Source: Porphyra umbilicalis (taxonomy: Eukaryota > Rhodophyta > Bangiophyceae > Bangiales > Bangiaceae). Taken from it: DNA of 64,000 nucleotides. The stretch lies in contig KV918895.1 in the NCBI GenBank assembly GCA_002049455.2, positions 1 to 64,000 on the forward strand, read 5' to 3'. Of this stretch, positions 33,384 to 45,558 are shown piece after piece. The stretch's first letter is position 1. Each line of letters starts with the position of its first letter. Position numbers and translations under genes: made by a program. The notes below the pieces were generated by a model, which had not been told where the DNA came from, made no database searches, and saw nothing but the letters and a program-made list of their open reading frames with translations.

Positions 33384-36300
33384 CTTGTCGACAACACGAA
33401 TAAACGGCCGCTTCTTGCACTTTGTTCCCTGTGTTCGAACCGCGCTTTTCGTGCTGGAGCCGCCCAGCAAGCAAGGAAGAAAAACTACCACGACAGCCGA
33501 GTGAGGAGGCGTAGCACGGGGCTGGCGAAGGAGCCGCGTCACGCGTAGCACCCCCGCGGCTGCTTGTCGTCGAGCACCAGCAGCCGAGTTGTCCAGTCCG
33601 GGTACTCAATAAGGAGCAGCAGCAGAATGGCAGCGCGTCCCCGTCGTGGGTGAGCGGCAGCTCCAGCATCCGGCAAGCACTCCCCTGGACGTCGGGCAAT
33701 AGACCAGCAGAAGAACCTCCGCAATGCCTGAAGCAGAGCAGCAGTAGCCCATGAACAGCACTCGCGCCGGCGCAGGGTATCCGGCCTCCGCAGCCGACAG
33801 GAAGCACGCCCGCGCTGTGGAATTAGAGGACCACCAGCTGAAGAGCGCCCCATCCCAGTAGCTCGACATTGACCACCTGCAGCAGATGGGAAGCACGCCG
33901 GTGCCACGCGTTGAGCAGGAGCAGCCGACTGGCTGCACCCTGGTGCCTCACGTCGAGTCAATTCTGCCGCAGCGCGTGGAGGAGCAGCCGCCGACGAGCA
34001 GCACACTCCCGCTCGTCGACGTCGCAGGAGCGAGCAGGAGCAGCCGACTGGCTGCACCCTGGTGCCTCACGTCGAGTCAACCCTGCCGCAGCACGTGGAG
34101 GAGCAGCCGCCGACGAGAAGCACATTCCCGCTCGTAGACGTCGAGCACAGCCGGCACGTATTTTCATTACCAGCGCACGAGCAGCAATGCACCGCTGCCG
34201 CACGTCAAGCAGAAGCTGTCGACGAGCAGCGACGCCCCGTTTCACGAGCAGCGACGCCCCGTTTCCGCCGTCGAGCACCGTCAGCCTGACAGCACCTCGA
34301 CCGCGTCTGTTGCATAACGGAATCCACTGTTGCTGGTCGGCTGGCCTGACACCGAGCAGTACAAGCTGACCAGCGTCACTGCCCCGCTGTTGCCCGTCGC
34401 CCACCGCTCGACGAGCATAGGTCGTGCGTTGGGCGTGTCGCCGTGCATGCTCGACGGAAGGAAGTACTTCATATACGGTCTTCTTCTGGGGAAGCCGCAG
34501 CATGGCTTTTTTTAAGATGGTAACGAGAGAAAGAAAAGACGGTGCGCAAGTCCACACAACCGTCCACACAACCGTCTCCCCACTGTGTGCAGCCTCACAG
34601 TTCCAAAAGCGCTGCACACCCAGACGACTACCTCGTCGGTCACTCAGAGGGCCTCGGAGGTGCTGCTGCCGTCCAACAGCTGTCCGACCAAAAGGGCGCG
34701 CCATTGCGCGCGGCGTTGGGTCCTCCTCAAATCCCTCTTCCATTCGGTGAACGACATATTGAGGTACTTGCTCGACATGAACACGACGTCGTCGCTCGGT
34801 TTTCCGGTGTGAGCAGGTTGAGCTAGGCGTCAGCGACGGAAAGATGTACGGCTGACTCCGAGCACGACGGTCACAGCAGCTTCGCGCCCACCGACGTCTG
34901 TCAACATACGTGCGGCATGCCGCTTGTACTCAGCGTGCATCATCTGCCGTTGCCGCCCAGGACCTCCGACGTCCTGCATCACGGAAATTCGAGGATCAAA
35001 GCAAAGAGAGGAGCAGAAAACACCCATCGACAGGCACACAGGAACAGCAGCGATGCATCCATTGGGTCACAGCGGTGTCGTCAGCAACTGACTCAGGCAG
35101 GTGCACGACTGCTCATGATGCCCACTGTTCTGGCCATGGCGGCCCCAGGTCCATCGTGGAAAGGAGATCATGAATGGATGCTCCAATGTACTCAAGTGAG
35201 CAACGACGGCCCGGGCGACGACAATGGGGGCGGGCGGCGCGACCGAAGCAGAAGGTCGTCGTCGCGGGTGGCAGTCACTCAGCAGGCAAGGAGACCAACG
35301 CGGGCGCGGCCCGACGGCTAAAGAAGGGACAGCGGAGGTGGTGACGATGGTGGGGACGGCGGGGACGTTCTGCGCGGGGACGACGACGGCGGCGGTGAGG
35401 GTGACGGTGACGTCGACGGTGACAGCGTCAGTCGGCCGGTCAGTAGTCGAACAATGGGGATCTCGATATGCACCAATGAGAACCCGCGCTGGCGCCAATG
35501 GCCGTGTGTGTGGACGTGGTTCGTCCCCGGGCATGCCTCATTCGGAGCCGAGATCAATGTAGCCCCCCTGCAAATTGTCCTCGTACGACCGCAGCGATGA
35601 TGTGCCCGACCGAATCGATGGGAAAAGGACGATGACCAGCGGTATGCCCGTGGTTTCGGCGGCGTGCATTGACGAAGTCGTACCAGTCTCGAACAAGTCC
35701 GTCGCCGTCGGAATGAAGCGGGAACAGAAAATTACATGATCAGGAATGATTCGACTTGGGCGTGAAATCACTGTGAACACGGTGTGCTGGGCTGCAGCTG
35801 CGCTGTTGGCGATCATTGGTGATGGAAGCCTGCACTCGTTTTGCAGCGATTGCCCGCACCACAGTGAATTAAAAAGAGGACGTGACGGCATTGTTACACT
35901 TCGATGTGTACGTTACGGCTTTGACTGAATGGCAGAGGCCGTCCAGATGCATCCGTCGGTTCAGTAGAGGAAGGGATCGCCAATTGCCATGATTGTGCGC
36001 TGCCTGTCCGGAAGACGAGGTGACCAGCGTGGTCATTGCGACGTTGTGCTTCACGCCGTGACGTGCAGGCAGCGGTCGTCTTGCACAGATCGAATGGATG
36101 ATGGGCGACTAACCGGTGCATTCGTCTGTCGATCGAGAACAATTCCAGACCATGGGAAGAAATACATGTCTAATTCGTAAACAAATAGTAAGGACATGCA
36201 TGTGTAGTTCGTCAAAGTGCTTGGACCGTCGTCTGCGTGTTGTGGGCGGCATGCTTTTGCATCGTGTTCTGCACCTGTCACTGTGGAGGTGCAGCACGGG

Positions 36301-37237
36301 GAAAAACACAAGGGGTATGCTGCTTCGCAGGTGGATGGTCTGTGAGGCCGGGGGGCTCTGGCGGTCACCATGTCGGCAGCGTCTTCGCGGTGGCAGGAAA
36401 GACGCCCGTCTTCAGTGCTGCTCTGTGAGAATGCCCTCTACCGCTCCCGGATGCAGCCGTTGCCGGCGGAACGGAGCACAGTCCAAAGGGCTTGGCGGGC
36501 ATCCGAACAGCTGCCGAGTCGTGAGTGCATAGGGTGCGCTGGTCATCTTTAGCACAGAATCCATTCAGCAGTGTTCGGATGCAGAGGTGTTGCGGACACG
36601 GCGGCCACGTGCGGCAGGTGTGAACAAGTGCCGTGCGTCTTCTTCAAAGAAATGGAAGAATCGCAGTCTGATCCGCAGATCAGAGGCTGACATCAGCGCA
36701 TCAGGATCACTTCCTCGTCTGCCGGTGATATTGCATGAAGATATTTCATGTAATTGTACTTGTCGAGTATGAAGGTCGATCGATGCCGCCAAGACATGGA
36801 CGTTCCGGCTCTTGCTCCGTTGATTCGTGTCTGTGATGGCGCCACGACAAGGAGCGGCTGTTGTCGCCCATTCCAGCACTCCCCGTTCTCGTCGCCCGAC
36901 GTCCTCGTCGCCCCGCAACCTGCAGGTGACAGCTGGAGCGGTGTGCGCAGAGCCTCGTTCTGCTGCGGTCGCGCAGTCGCTACTGTGCTGCCGTCTGTGA
37001 CGGTCGCAGCTGCTCGAGCCCTTGTGGCTATTGTCCCCCATCCCCCCTTTCCCTCATCCCCACTTCCCCACTCCCCTGCACGACGCGGGTGAATCCTCTC
37101 CGTGCTGTCGTCGCGTGCTGACGCCGGCATTGGGGACAGGTGTCGCCACGCAGACCAATCGCCTACAAGTCGTCGTGGTTGCTCCTTGTGCCTTCTCGCC
37201 TCCGTCTCCGCTGTTGGCGTCCCCGTTCTCCGTCGCC
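33384..37237. other. No gene recognised; anonymous repeat-containing sequence
   Basis: Apart from the 119-bp duplication at 33917-34154 I see only short overlapping frames and some simple GGTGAC-type sequence (about 35390-35430). The last 350 bp before the ATG at 37238 are pyrimidine-rich and may be a leader or promoter. Confidence 0.35.
33917..34154 (+). repeat. 119-bp tandem duplication, two copies
   Basis: AGGAGCAGCCGACTGGCTGC starts at 33917 and at 34036, and similarity continues through the following CACGTCGAGTCAA and GTGGAGGAGCAGCCGCC words. Confidence 0.85.
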
Positions 37238-38098
37238 ATGGCGGCACCTGCCCAACCACCGCCGCCGCCACCGCCACCCCCGGGGCCCGGCCGCTCTCCC
37301 TGTCCCCCCTCGGAGCCCGTGGAGCTGTGGTGGTCGGGTCCCGACCAGAAGGGCGTGTACACGTGCCATCGGTGCTCCATGGACGTTTCTGGCAACAAGA
37401 ATTGGGAGCAATACCTGGCCGGCCGGCCGCACCTCAAGCGTTGCGCTGTGCTTGCTGGGGGACCTCCGCCTGCCGCTAGCGGCACCGACGGCCGCTGGGT
37501 CTGCCCGCTGTGCAACACTAAGTGCGGCACGCCGCTCATGCTGCTGTCGCACGACGAGGGCTCCACCCATATGAAGAATCTAGGGCACCACTTCCAGCGG
37601 CAGCAGTTCGACGCCATTGACAAAGTGGCACCGCGGCTGCGTGCCGCTCGTGTGGTGGCGCACGAGCAGCGCCAGGACGTCAGTCGTTTTGCAGCGGCCA
37701 TTGAAGAAGCGGTGCAGGCGGGTCGGCGTCCCGGAGAGCCCGACGAGGAGCTCCAAGCCCGAGTGGCGCGCCGTACGACTGGTGGCGGCTCGACCAACGG
37801 GGGCCGTGCCGCGGTCTGCAGCGGCCGCGGGCCGTCCGGTGAAGCTGGGAATAGTCGAGGCAACCGGAGCTGGGGTGACCACCTGCAGACCAGGCGCCGC
37901 CTTTCAACAGGCGCCTGCGGGAAGCCGGGCGGTGCGGCCTACCCCCGTAGCGGCAGCAGGTGGTGCGACGACGACGGCAAAGCCCGTAGCGGCTACGGAG
38001 GCGACAGTGGTGGGCCGTCCGGCGGTGGCGGTCACGGGCGACGCGGCGGGAAGGACGACTGCCACGCCGGCAGTGGTTACTGTAGTACCACAATCTAG
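37238..38098 (+). CDS. Two-zinc-finger protein, U1/matrin-like fingers (286 aa)
   Basis: ATG 37238 follows a pyrimidine-rich leader and is in a good context (GCCATGG). A proline-rich start is followed by two C2H2-like fingers: YTCHRC...YLAGRPHLKRC (about residues 45-75) and VCPLC...LLSHDEGSTHM (about 88-115). Their spacing and the W-x2-YL-x-G-x2-H form recall U1/JAZ-type fingers that bind RNA or double-stranded nucleic acid. The last 120 residues are Gly/Arg/Ser-rich. No partner is obvious; the next plus-strand frame starts 650 bp downstream. It could be a host gene or the gag-like part of an element. Stop TAG at 38096. Confidence 0.55.
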   Translation: MAAPAQPPPPPPPPPGPGRSPCPPSEPVELWWSGPDQKGVYTCHRCSMDVSGNKNWEQYLAGRPHLKRCAVLAGGPPPAASGTDGRWVCPLCNTKCGTPLMLLSHDEGSTHMKNLGHHFQRQQFDAIDKVAPRLRAARVVAHEQRQDVSRFAAAIEEAVQAGRRPGEPDEELQARVARRTTGGGSTNGGRAAVCSGRGPSGEAGNSRGNRSWGDHLQTRRRLSTGACGKPGGAAYPRSGSRWCDDDGKARSGYGGDSGGPSGGGGHGRRGGKDDCHAGSGYCSTTI

Positions 38099-38744
38099 GG
38101 GGTTATCTCAGAATGAGGGAAGAAACGGCCGTCTTAGCCGCTCGCGCGACACCCGCTATGGGACTCGAGGTCCGGGAAGTCGGGCCGATCGAAACGCCAA
38201 GACATCAAGACACGGTTTACTTGCCGGCGACGACAGTGCCTCCCACCGTCGTCGCCCTTCGTCCTAAAAGGGCGGAAACCGTCGCCCGGGCCCAATTTCC
38301 CCAAATGGGAATTGACCCGGGCCGTCACCAACCAATGCAGATAATTCCCTCCATACATGTCCAGGCCCCCGAGGCGATCATTACAGACGAGGTGAAGAAA
38401 CCGTCCCGCGCGCAACGCGCTGCACCCGCCGCGTGGCGCCCGGTCGGCCGTCGCCTGCCGCGCCGTCTCGGGCGCGCCAGCGCCCTCTCGGGCGCGTCAA
38501 TCCGGCCTCCCGCAGGGCCCGCGTGCCGGGCGCGACGGATCGGTTACGCTGCCTCAGGTGGCCCGAGCCGGGCAGCGGGACCGCCCCCTCGCCCCGCCAT
38601 CCCGCGTCGCCCACCCGTCGGCCACCACCGCCGCTGGCGTCGCCACCTCCCGTCGGGGACCGCGTCCCCCGCCGTCGCCGACGTCCCCGCGGTGGCCCCC
38701 TGGCGCATGGGGTGCCCCGTAGTACTACTTCCCCTTCGGCTGAG

Positions 38745-41306
38745 ATGGAGCCGTCCCCGGCGACGCCCCCCGCCAGCCCTGTCGGGGCTCCGTCCCCCGC
38801 GCCCCTGGCGTGCCCGCCCACGGCGGCCGCCGCTCCGGGGCTGGCGCCGGCGGCCGTCGCGCCGCCCGCGTCGGTACCGCCCGGGCGCCGCCCAACCGTC
38901 CCCGTTCGTCCGTCGGTGCCGCCGAGTATGCGGCTCCCGTACGACCCGAACGGCCGGGAGTGGCGGAAGCCGTCCCGCCCAGCGGGCGCCGCCGCCGCGA
39001 CCAGCGCCGGGGCCGAGTCCGCGGCTTGCCCGGCGGCCTCCCCCAGCGGGGGTCCCGCGGTCGTGCCGGAGGAGCGCCCGCCGTTGTTGGGGCAGTCGGC
39101 CCCCGCGCTCCCGCCACGCCCGGCGCCGCCCGCCGTCCGAGCGTGGCTCGCCCCGCTGGGGCCGGCCGTGGCCTCGGCCGACTGGCCGCTCGTCAACGAC
39201 GTCTTCCTCCCGGCTCATCCCCACGACGCAGGCGAGGCAGCCGCCATGTGGCGGGCCTTCAAGGAGTTCGCCAAGGTGGCGGGTTACGGTACCCGGCCGG
39301 CGGCCGAGCGCGACTTCGCTTCCTTCGTCCGCTCCGTCGGGGACAGCGCGGCGTGGCTGCGCTGCATATTGCGGTGCAACCCGGGGCGGGTGCTCTTGGT
39401 CCCGCATCCAGCGGCCGAGCTCCCGTTCGTCACCGGCGAAGAGGAGTACGCCTACCTCGAGGACTGGCACGCACGCCTTCGCCACCGCCCTGCGGTCCCG
39501 TTCGGTCACTCCTTGGCGCTTTCCAACTTCGGGGGCGTGGGCCCCCTGATCGCTTTGGCGTCGGTGGGCCTCGCGACCGCCCCGGCGGACTTGGCGTTGG
39601 AGGCCGCGCGCCGCGCGCGCGGCGAGCTCGTAAGCGCCAGACGGGCGGGGCACGGGGCCATCTTCCTGTACGTCCGTTCCGGCATCGCCTTGACGCCGGC
39701 GCGTGCTCCCTTGCCGCCGGCAATGGCCACGCTGTGTGCGACGCCGCGGCTGCTGACGTACGAGTACCCGCCCTTTGTCCACCAGCAGCAGTCGCTGCTC
39801 CAGGCGTTCCCCTGCCACCCCATCCAGGGCACGGCCTACGTCATGCTGTTGGCCGCCATCGTGTCGGGGTTGCTGCGCGCGTACCGCGAGACGCACCGCG
39901 TCTTCGAGCCGTCGCCGTGATACTACGACTTGACGCGGAAGTTCAAGGTCGACGACCTCGCGCCGGGCGACAGCGGTGCCGCCGACGCCTTGGAGGAGTA
40001 CGACGCCATCGTGAGGGCGGTGCCCTGGGCGGCCGTCCATGACCTACTGCCCTACCGCCACGATACCACCCGTCAAGCCCCCAGCACCCTGCTGCCCCAC
40101 CAAGTGGGTACCATGGCGGACGGCCGGCGCCACTACGTCCGCGTCGTGAGCGTCTTGCGGTCGCCGCAGGCCCCGTTGGGGGTCATGCTCGCGGAGCCGC
40201 GGCTTGCGGACGTCGCCCCGCGGGCGTTGCCCGAGACGACGGAGCCATGGGCGATACCGGCCGGCTTCACCTCGCCCGACCCGGACGCCGTCCCTTCGTC
40301 GACGGAGGAGGCGGCCGCGTCGGCCGCGTACCGTGCGCGGAAGCGGCGCCACGCCGACATGGCGCGCGGCGGCCCGGCTCTACCTGTGCCCCACCGCCCG
40401 GGTCCCCGGGACCCCGAGGGGGATGAGAAGGAGGCCAGCGCCGGCGACCCCGGAGGTCCCGACGCCTACTCCCGCGGCTTCTCCGCGTCGACCCTTGCCG
40501 GCAGCGCCGAGTGGGGCCCGCGCGCGGCGGTCCGCGAGGACAGAGCCGGCACGGCTCACGACGAGCGCTGAGACGCGACGTGGCGCGGCGACCACGCCGA
40601 CACTCCCGGTGACCGGACCGGGCGCGGGTGGGCGTCCGAGTCGGGCGGCGGCGCCGCTGCCCCCCGTCGCGACCGCGAGGAACGCTGGGAGGGCGGCCCC
40701 GGCCGCCGTGCCGACGTGCGGGACGACCGCGTGTGGTCGGCGGCCGGTCCGTGTGATGGCCGCGGCTATATGGCCGCCGGCCGTGACGAGCCCGCATGGC
40801 CCTCCGAAGGCGGCCAGGGCCGCGATGGCGGCGCTAGCGGCGGGTGCTACGGGCGGTCCGAGTACCGCCACGCCGGAGAAGCCGCGGCGCCCGCCGGTCC
40901 GCGCCCCGCGCGCTGGAATGCCGTCCCCGCCAACGACGGTCCCGCCATGGCGCCGATGGAGCTTGGGGTTGCCGGCCCCGTCGTGACCCCCGTTCCGGGG
41001 CAACCGGACGTCGCCTACGATTGGTGGTTGTCCGCGTCTTGGACGCCCCCTACCCCGGTGACGGCCACGGAGTGGCGGGAATCGCTGACGTCCCGGCAGG
41101 TTGTCGCCTTGTTCGGGTACGACCCTTCCATCAACTGGTCCGAGGTGGGGCCCTGCGAGATCACCGCCGCGATGGTCGAGTACGCCCGCGTCGGGCTCGC
41201 CGCCGACGTCCCCCCCTGCCTGGAGTCCCCGCGGACGCGGGCGAAGCGGTTTCACGCCGCCCTGCGGCGCGTCCTACGCAACGCGGGCCGCCCCGTTCAC
41301 GTATGA
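38745..41306 (+). pseudogene. Unrecognised long gene with two in-frame TGA stops
   Basis: From ATG 38745 one frame stays open to TGA at 41304 except for TGA codons at 39918 and 40569, about 850 codons in all. The first part is proline/alanine-rich. A more compact region follows (about 39170-39915; WRAFKEFAKVAGYGTRPAAERDF, AWLRCILRCNPGRVLLV), and a third part contains YDWWLSASW and VVALFGYDPSINWSEVGP (about 41020-41150). The middle is Arg/Gly/Asp-rich. I recognise no family. Both stops are one C-to-T change from CGA. An AATAAA-like word lies at about 41394. It is convergent with the gypsy remnant. Confidence 0.5.
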
Positions 41307-41572
41307 GAGTATCGTCTTCACGACTGAGGGCATCGCCCTGGCCCCGTGGGTGTGGCGCTCAGTCCGACGGCGTTAGGTCGTCGACCGCCGTAGAATAAAG
41401 CCCGAACGCTTGCTCTTAGTACCACTTAGCGTCCGCAGCCCGTTGTGGCCCCGCCACGCCTTGGCCGCTGGTACGCAGTCCCCCTCCCCCCACGACGGCC
41501 CCAAGGCACCAAAACCCAGAAAACCCCACCCCCCCCCCCCGCCGCGCCCGGCCACCGCGCCGACCCAAGGGG

Positions 41573-44014
41573 TCAGGCACGGATGGCCGGGGGCGGCGCG
41601 GCGGCGCCGCCCGAGGCGGCGCCGCCGTCGGGAGCCGCGTCTTGCGGGACCGCCGGCGGCGGGTCGGCGGACGTGTGGGGCAGCCCCAAGCGCGCGGCGC
41701 GGCGCAGGTAGACGCGCAGCGTCTCGTGCGGGGCGTCCGCGGCGTCCATCCAGGTGGGCTGCGGGTATTCGGTCCAGTAGATTTGGACCCGGAGGGTGCC
41801 GTCGGGCAGCGTCGCGTGGTCCGCGATGCGGTCCACGGCATACCGCTGGCCGTCGGCCTCCGCCCAGTGGAAGGAGCGCGCTGCCCGCAACGCGGGGTGT
41901 TGGGCAACTGACTCGGCGGCCGTGCTCAAGGCGCGGACGACGTGCGCGACGTTCTCACGGCGGTGCTCCCCGTCCACGTCCACGAGGACCGTCGGGCCGT
42001 CCGTTGAGACCACGCGATACGGTCCGCGGGCGACGTGTGTCAACTTGCCACCGGCACCCTCCTCTTTGGCGTGGTCGCGAGGCCACGCGCAGCCCCCCAC
42101 GGTGAGCGTCTCCGCGCGCAGCGCCAGGCGCTTGTCGTGGTCGCGCTTGTGGCGCCCCTTCGTCGCCTTGAGCGTTGCCCGCATCTGCGGATGAGCTGCA
42201 CGAGGCGGGTCAGGAGGGCGGCTTGGGCCCGCATCTAGGCGGCAGTGCCGCGTTGCGCCGTGATGGGGTTTGCCCCGGACTTGGGGATGTCCTTGAATGC
42301 CCAGCTGGATAACCCCATGGGGTTGACCAGTTCCAGCTGGGCAACCCCGGTGCTACGGTAGGGGCGGCTGTTTTACGCCAGCGTCAGGGCCCCGAGGAGT
42401 TGGTCCCAGGACCGCGAATGCTCCGCCACGTAGTGGTTGAGGATCGTATGCATCGTGCGGTTGAACCGCTCCGTCTGCCCGATCGTCTGCGGGTGTGACG
42501 GCGACGTCACCTTAGGCTCGATGGAGAGCAGGTTGCAAATCTGGCCCCAGAAGTGCCCGGTGAACTGGGGTCCCCCGTCCGAGAGTAGCCGGTCCGGCGG
42601 ACCATAAGCGCCCACCCAGTAGTCCAGGACGACCGAGGCGAAGTCCACCGCCGACGTACCGTCCATCGGGATGGCGCGCACCAGCTTGGTGAACCGATCG
42701 GTGATCACCAGAATGAACCGGTGGCCGGCGGCCGTCCGCTCGAGGGTCCGTAGAGGTCCACAGCAATGTCATGGAAGAACACGGTGGCGGGGAACAGAGT
42801 GAGGGGCGAGCGCCGCGCCAGAGGGCGCACGGGCTGCCGGGCACAGCTGTCGCATTTCCTCACATAGGAGACGACGTCGGCCGCCATCCCCACCCAGTAG
42901 TAGTACCGCCGCATCGCCGCATACATGCGGGACTCCCCAAGGTGCCCGGCGAGGGTCGCGTCGTGCTCCAGGTGGAGGACCTGCTCCTGCAAGGAGGTCG
43001 GGACCACTACCTGGTGGGCGCCATCGGGCGCCGCGCGTCGCCGGAGGACCCCATCGGGGGCCTCGAAGAACGGGATGCGCCGCCCGTCGTTTAGGGCCTT
43101 CACGATCTCCTTGCAGTATCCGTCGCCGGCTTGGGCCAAGAGCACCGCGTCGCGGTTAATGCCACGGACCGTAGGGCCGCCAACGTAGTTGGCGGCGTCG
43201 AGCCCCCGGACCGTTTTGGCGCGCACGGCAAAGACGGGGACCGCGTCGTCGAACGCGGTCTCGTCGCTGGCCCCGGACTCCAGGCGGGAGATGTTGTCGG
43301 CCATGTGGTGCGTCATCCCCGGCTTGTAGGCGACGTCGAGCTCCAACTCGCTTAGGCGAAGGCGCCAGCGCGCCAGGCTGGGATTCCCCGAGCCCTCGAT
43401 GTTGAGGATCCACCGCAGGCAGTCGTGGTCCGTGCGCACGAGGAAACGGTCACCCTCGAGGTAGGGGCGGAGCTTCAGCGACGCCCAGAAGACCGCCAGG
43501 CACTCCTTCTCTGTGACCCCGTAGGCGAGCTCGTTCGTTGCCAGCCGCTGGCTGATAAACGCGACCGGCTGGAGCTTCCCATTGTCTTGCTCTTGCAGCA
43601 AAGCGGCTCCCACTTACGTCCCGCAGGCGTCAACGTCGAGGACGTACTTCCGCCTGCGCCGCGGGAGTGCGAGGACCGGCGGGGTCGTGAGGGCGTCCTT
43701 GAGCCGTTCGAACGCCTGCTGCTGCAATGGCGTGGCGGGGGGCACTAGGACAGGGGCCGTGGACCCCATGAGGTCCGTCAATGGCGCCGCCATCCGTGTG
43801 AAGTTCGGCACGATCCGACGGAAGACGCTGCACATGCCCACGAAGCTCTGTAATTGCGTGCGGGTCGTGGGAAAGTGCGCCTCGCGCAGGGCGCGCGTGT
43901 GCGCGTCCATCACGCCGAGCCGGCCCGGCTTGATTTCGTGCCCGAGGTATTCCACGGTCTTACGAAAGAACTGGCACTGAGGCAGGCAGAGTGTCACTCC
44001 CGCGTCGCGAAGCA
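41573..44014 (-). pseudogene. Ty3/gypsy polyprotein remnant: RT end, RNase H, integrase, chromodomain-like tail
   Basis: Reading leftward from 44014: the reverse-transcriptase end (CQFFRKTVEYLGHEI), RNase H (DVDACG, VTEKECLAVFWASLK, VRTDHDCLRWIL), and the integrase zinc finger (HLEHD, then CDSCARQ). The integrase core (VITDRF, LLSDGGPQF, QTIGQTERFNRT) follows. A C-terminal module with RYAVDRIADH...VQIYWTEYPQPTWMDA resembles a chromodomain. A TAA at 43611-43613 sits between CGT and VGAALLQ. There is a one-base shift near 42740, a stop at 42373 and another shift near 42185. The reverse-transcriptase start is missing because a copia element was inserted at 44014/44015. Clearly inactive. Confidence 0.86.
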
Positions 44015-44172
44015 TGTTGAAGCGCAGTGGGGATAGGGGATGGGGGACCACGGTGAAGCGGTTGAGTGGCTTGAGCTTGTGTGTATGTGCGCGAACGTGC
44101 TTTGTTGGTTTCTTGAATTTTACTTTTTTCAGCAGCAGGGCTTACAGCGGCGTTGAGCATGACGGTCCAACA
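44015..44172 (-). mobile_element. 158-bp LTR of a second copia family
   Basis: On the minus strand it starts TGTTGGACCGTCATGCTC and ends CTGCGCTTCAACA. A purine tract (CAAGCAAGGGGGCG) ends directly before it at 44173, as expected of a 3' LTR downstream of the RNase H region at 44211. Its last 90 bp resemble the end of the 418-bp LTRs; its first 70 bp resemble 63543-63612. It interrupts the gypsy reverse transcriptase. Confidence 0.8.
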
Positions 44173-44210
44173 CGCCCCCTTGCTTGACGCCGCCTGACAA
44201 CTGACCGCCC

Positions 44211-45557
44211 TTAGAGTACTTGTCGAGAAGTAAGTCCGCTTAGAATCTTGACGTCCCAAATCCGATGCCGCCCGTCTTGGCTGCCTTCGAGGAGCAATGT
44301 ACTTACATCCGGATGTACTGACGGCGCGTTCTTGAAGTCAACACAGCCCCATCGTCTTGTCTGCTTGTCGTGCTTGACCTTGGCGAGCTTTTTCGTCATC
44401 GGGTCTGCCGCCATCTTGTTCGTTGGGCAGTGCTCGAGAATGACTTTGTCCGACGTGTTCGCATCCCGCACAAAGTGGTAGCGAAAGTCGATTTGCTTGG
44501 TGCGCTTGTGCTTGACGGAATTTTTGGCGAAGTCGATGCAGCCGCTGTTGTCGACCTTGATGTTAACCGGCTCAAACAAGCTATCCGACTGCGTCACGAG
44601 CATGGTGACGCGTTGGATGAGCTTGTCGAGCCAAACAGCTTCCTTGCTGGCCTCGCAAAGAGCCATGTACTCCGCCTCCATGTTAGATAGCGCCACCGTC
44701 TTCTGCAACTTCGAAGCCCAGCTGACAGCCGCCCCGCCAAAGATGAACATGAAGCCCGTCGTAGACCGCCGCATCTCGTAGTCACCTGCCCAGTCGGCAT
44801 CGCTGAAGCCTTGGAGGATGCCCGACGCGGACTTGTTGTAGACCAGGCCCTTGTCGACAGACCCCTTGACATATCGGAGGACGCGCTTCACAGCCGCCCA
44901 GTGCTCCTTCCCGTAGCCCGACACGAAACCGCTTAGCTTGCCGACCACAAAGGCGAGATCAGGACGCGTCCCGACCATCAGGTACATCAGGCTTCCGGCA
45001 GCCTCGCGATAAGGAAGAGACTGGTCGCTCTTTTCCGACTTAGCCAGCTGCAGCCCGACCTCCAACGGAGTCGCGATCGGGTTGCACTTAGCCATACAGA
45101 ACTTCTCGAGCACTTGTGCCGCGTACTTGCCCTGCGACAGCTTGAGGGTGCCTAACGTCTTGTCAAGGCTGATCTCTAACACGAGGATGACCTTGGCCTC
45201 GCCCAGGTCCTTCATCTCAAAGCGCTTGCGAAGCGCCTTCTTGATTTTGTTAATCGCCTCCATGCTTGACCCGACCAGAAGAAGATCGTCGACGTACACC
45301 AGGACGATGATGATCTCACCGTCATCCATCTGGAGGTAGGGGCAGGCATCGGGGTAGATGTTGTCGAACCCTTGCGACTTAAGAAAGGCGTCGAGCTTGG
45401 CGTACCACATCTTTGGGGCTTGCTTAAGCCGATACAGCGTTTGGAGAAGACGGCACACCTTGTCCGGATACGTGGGACCGACGTATCCCTCCGGCTGCTC
45501 CATATAGACCTTCTCGTCAAATTCGCCGTTCAAAAAGACCGTCTTGACCTCCATCTG
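44211..45557 (-). pseudogene. Diverged copia reverse transcriptase and RNase H (5' part lost)
   Basis: It starts in mid-protein at HQMEVKTVFLNGEF, has the YVDDLLLV active site, and a copia-type RNase H (FSDADWAGD, EAEYMALCEASKEAVW, VDNSGCIDFAKN). The frame has no stop until 44211. It is roughly three-quarters identical to the plus-strand copia reverse transcriptase, so it belongs to a different copy or subfamily, the one with the 158-bp LTR. Its upstream gag, protease and integrase are cut off where the plus-strand copia begins at about 45558. Confidence 0.88.
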
Positions 45558-45558
45558 A

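Noticed and set aside
45372-45558. N-terminal extension of the plus-strand copia frame
   Set aside because: This part is the reverse strand of the diverged copia reverse transcriptase; the plus-strand element begins only at about 45559.
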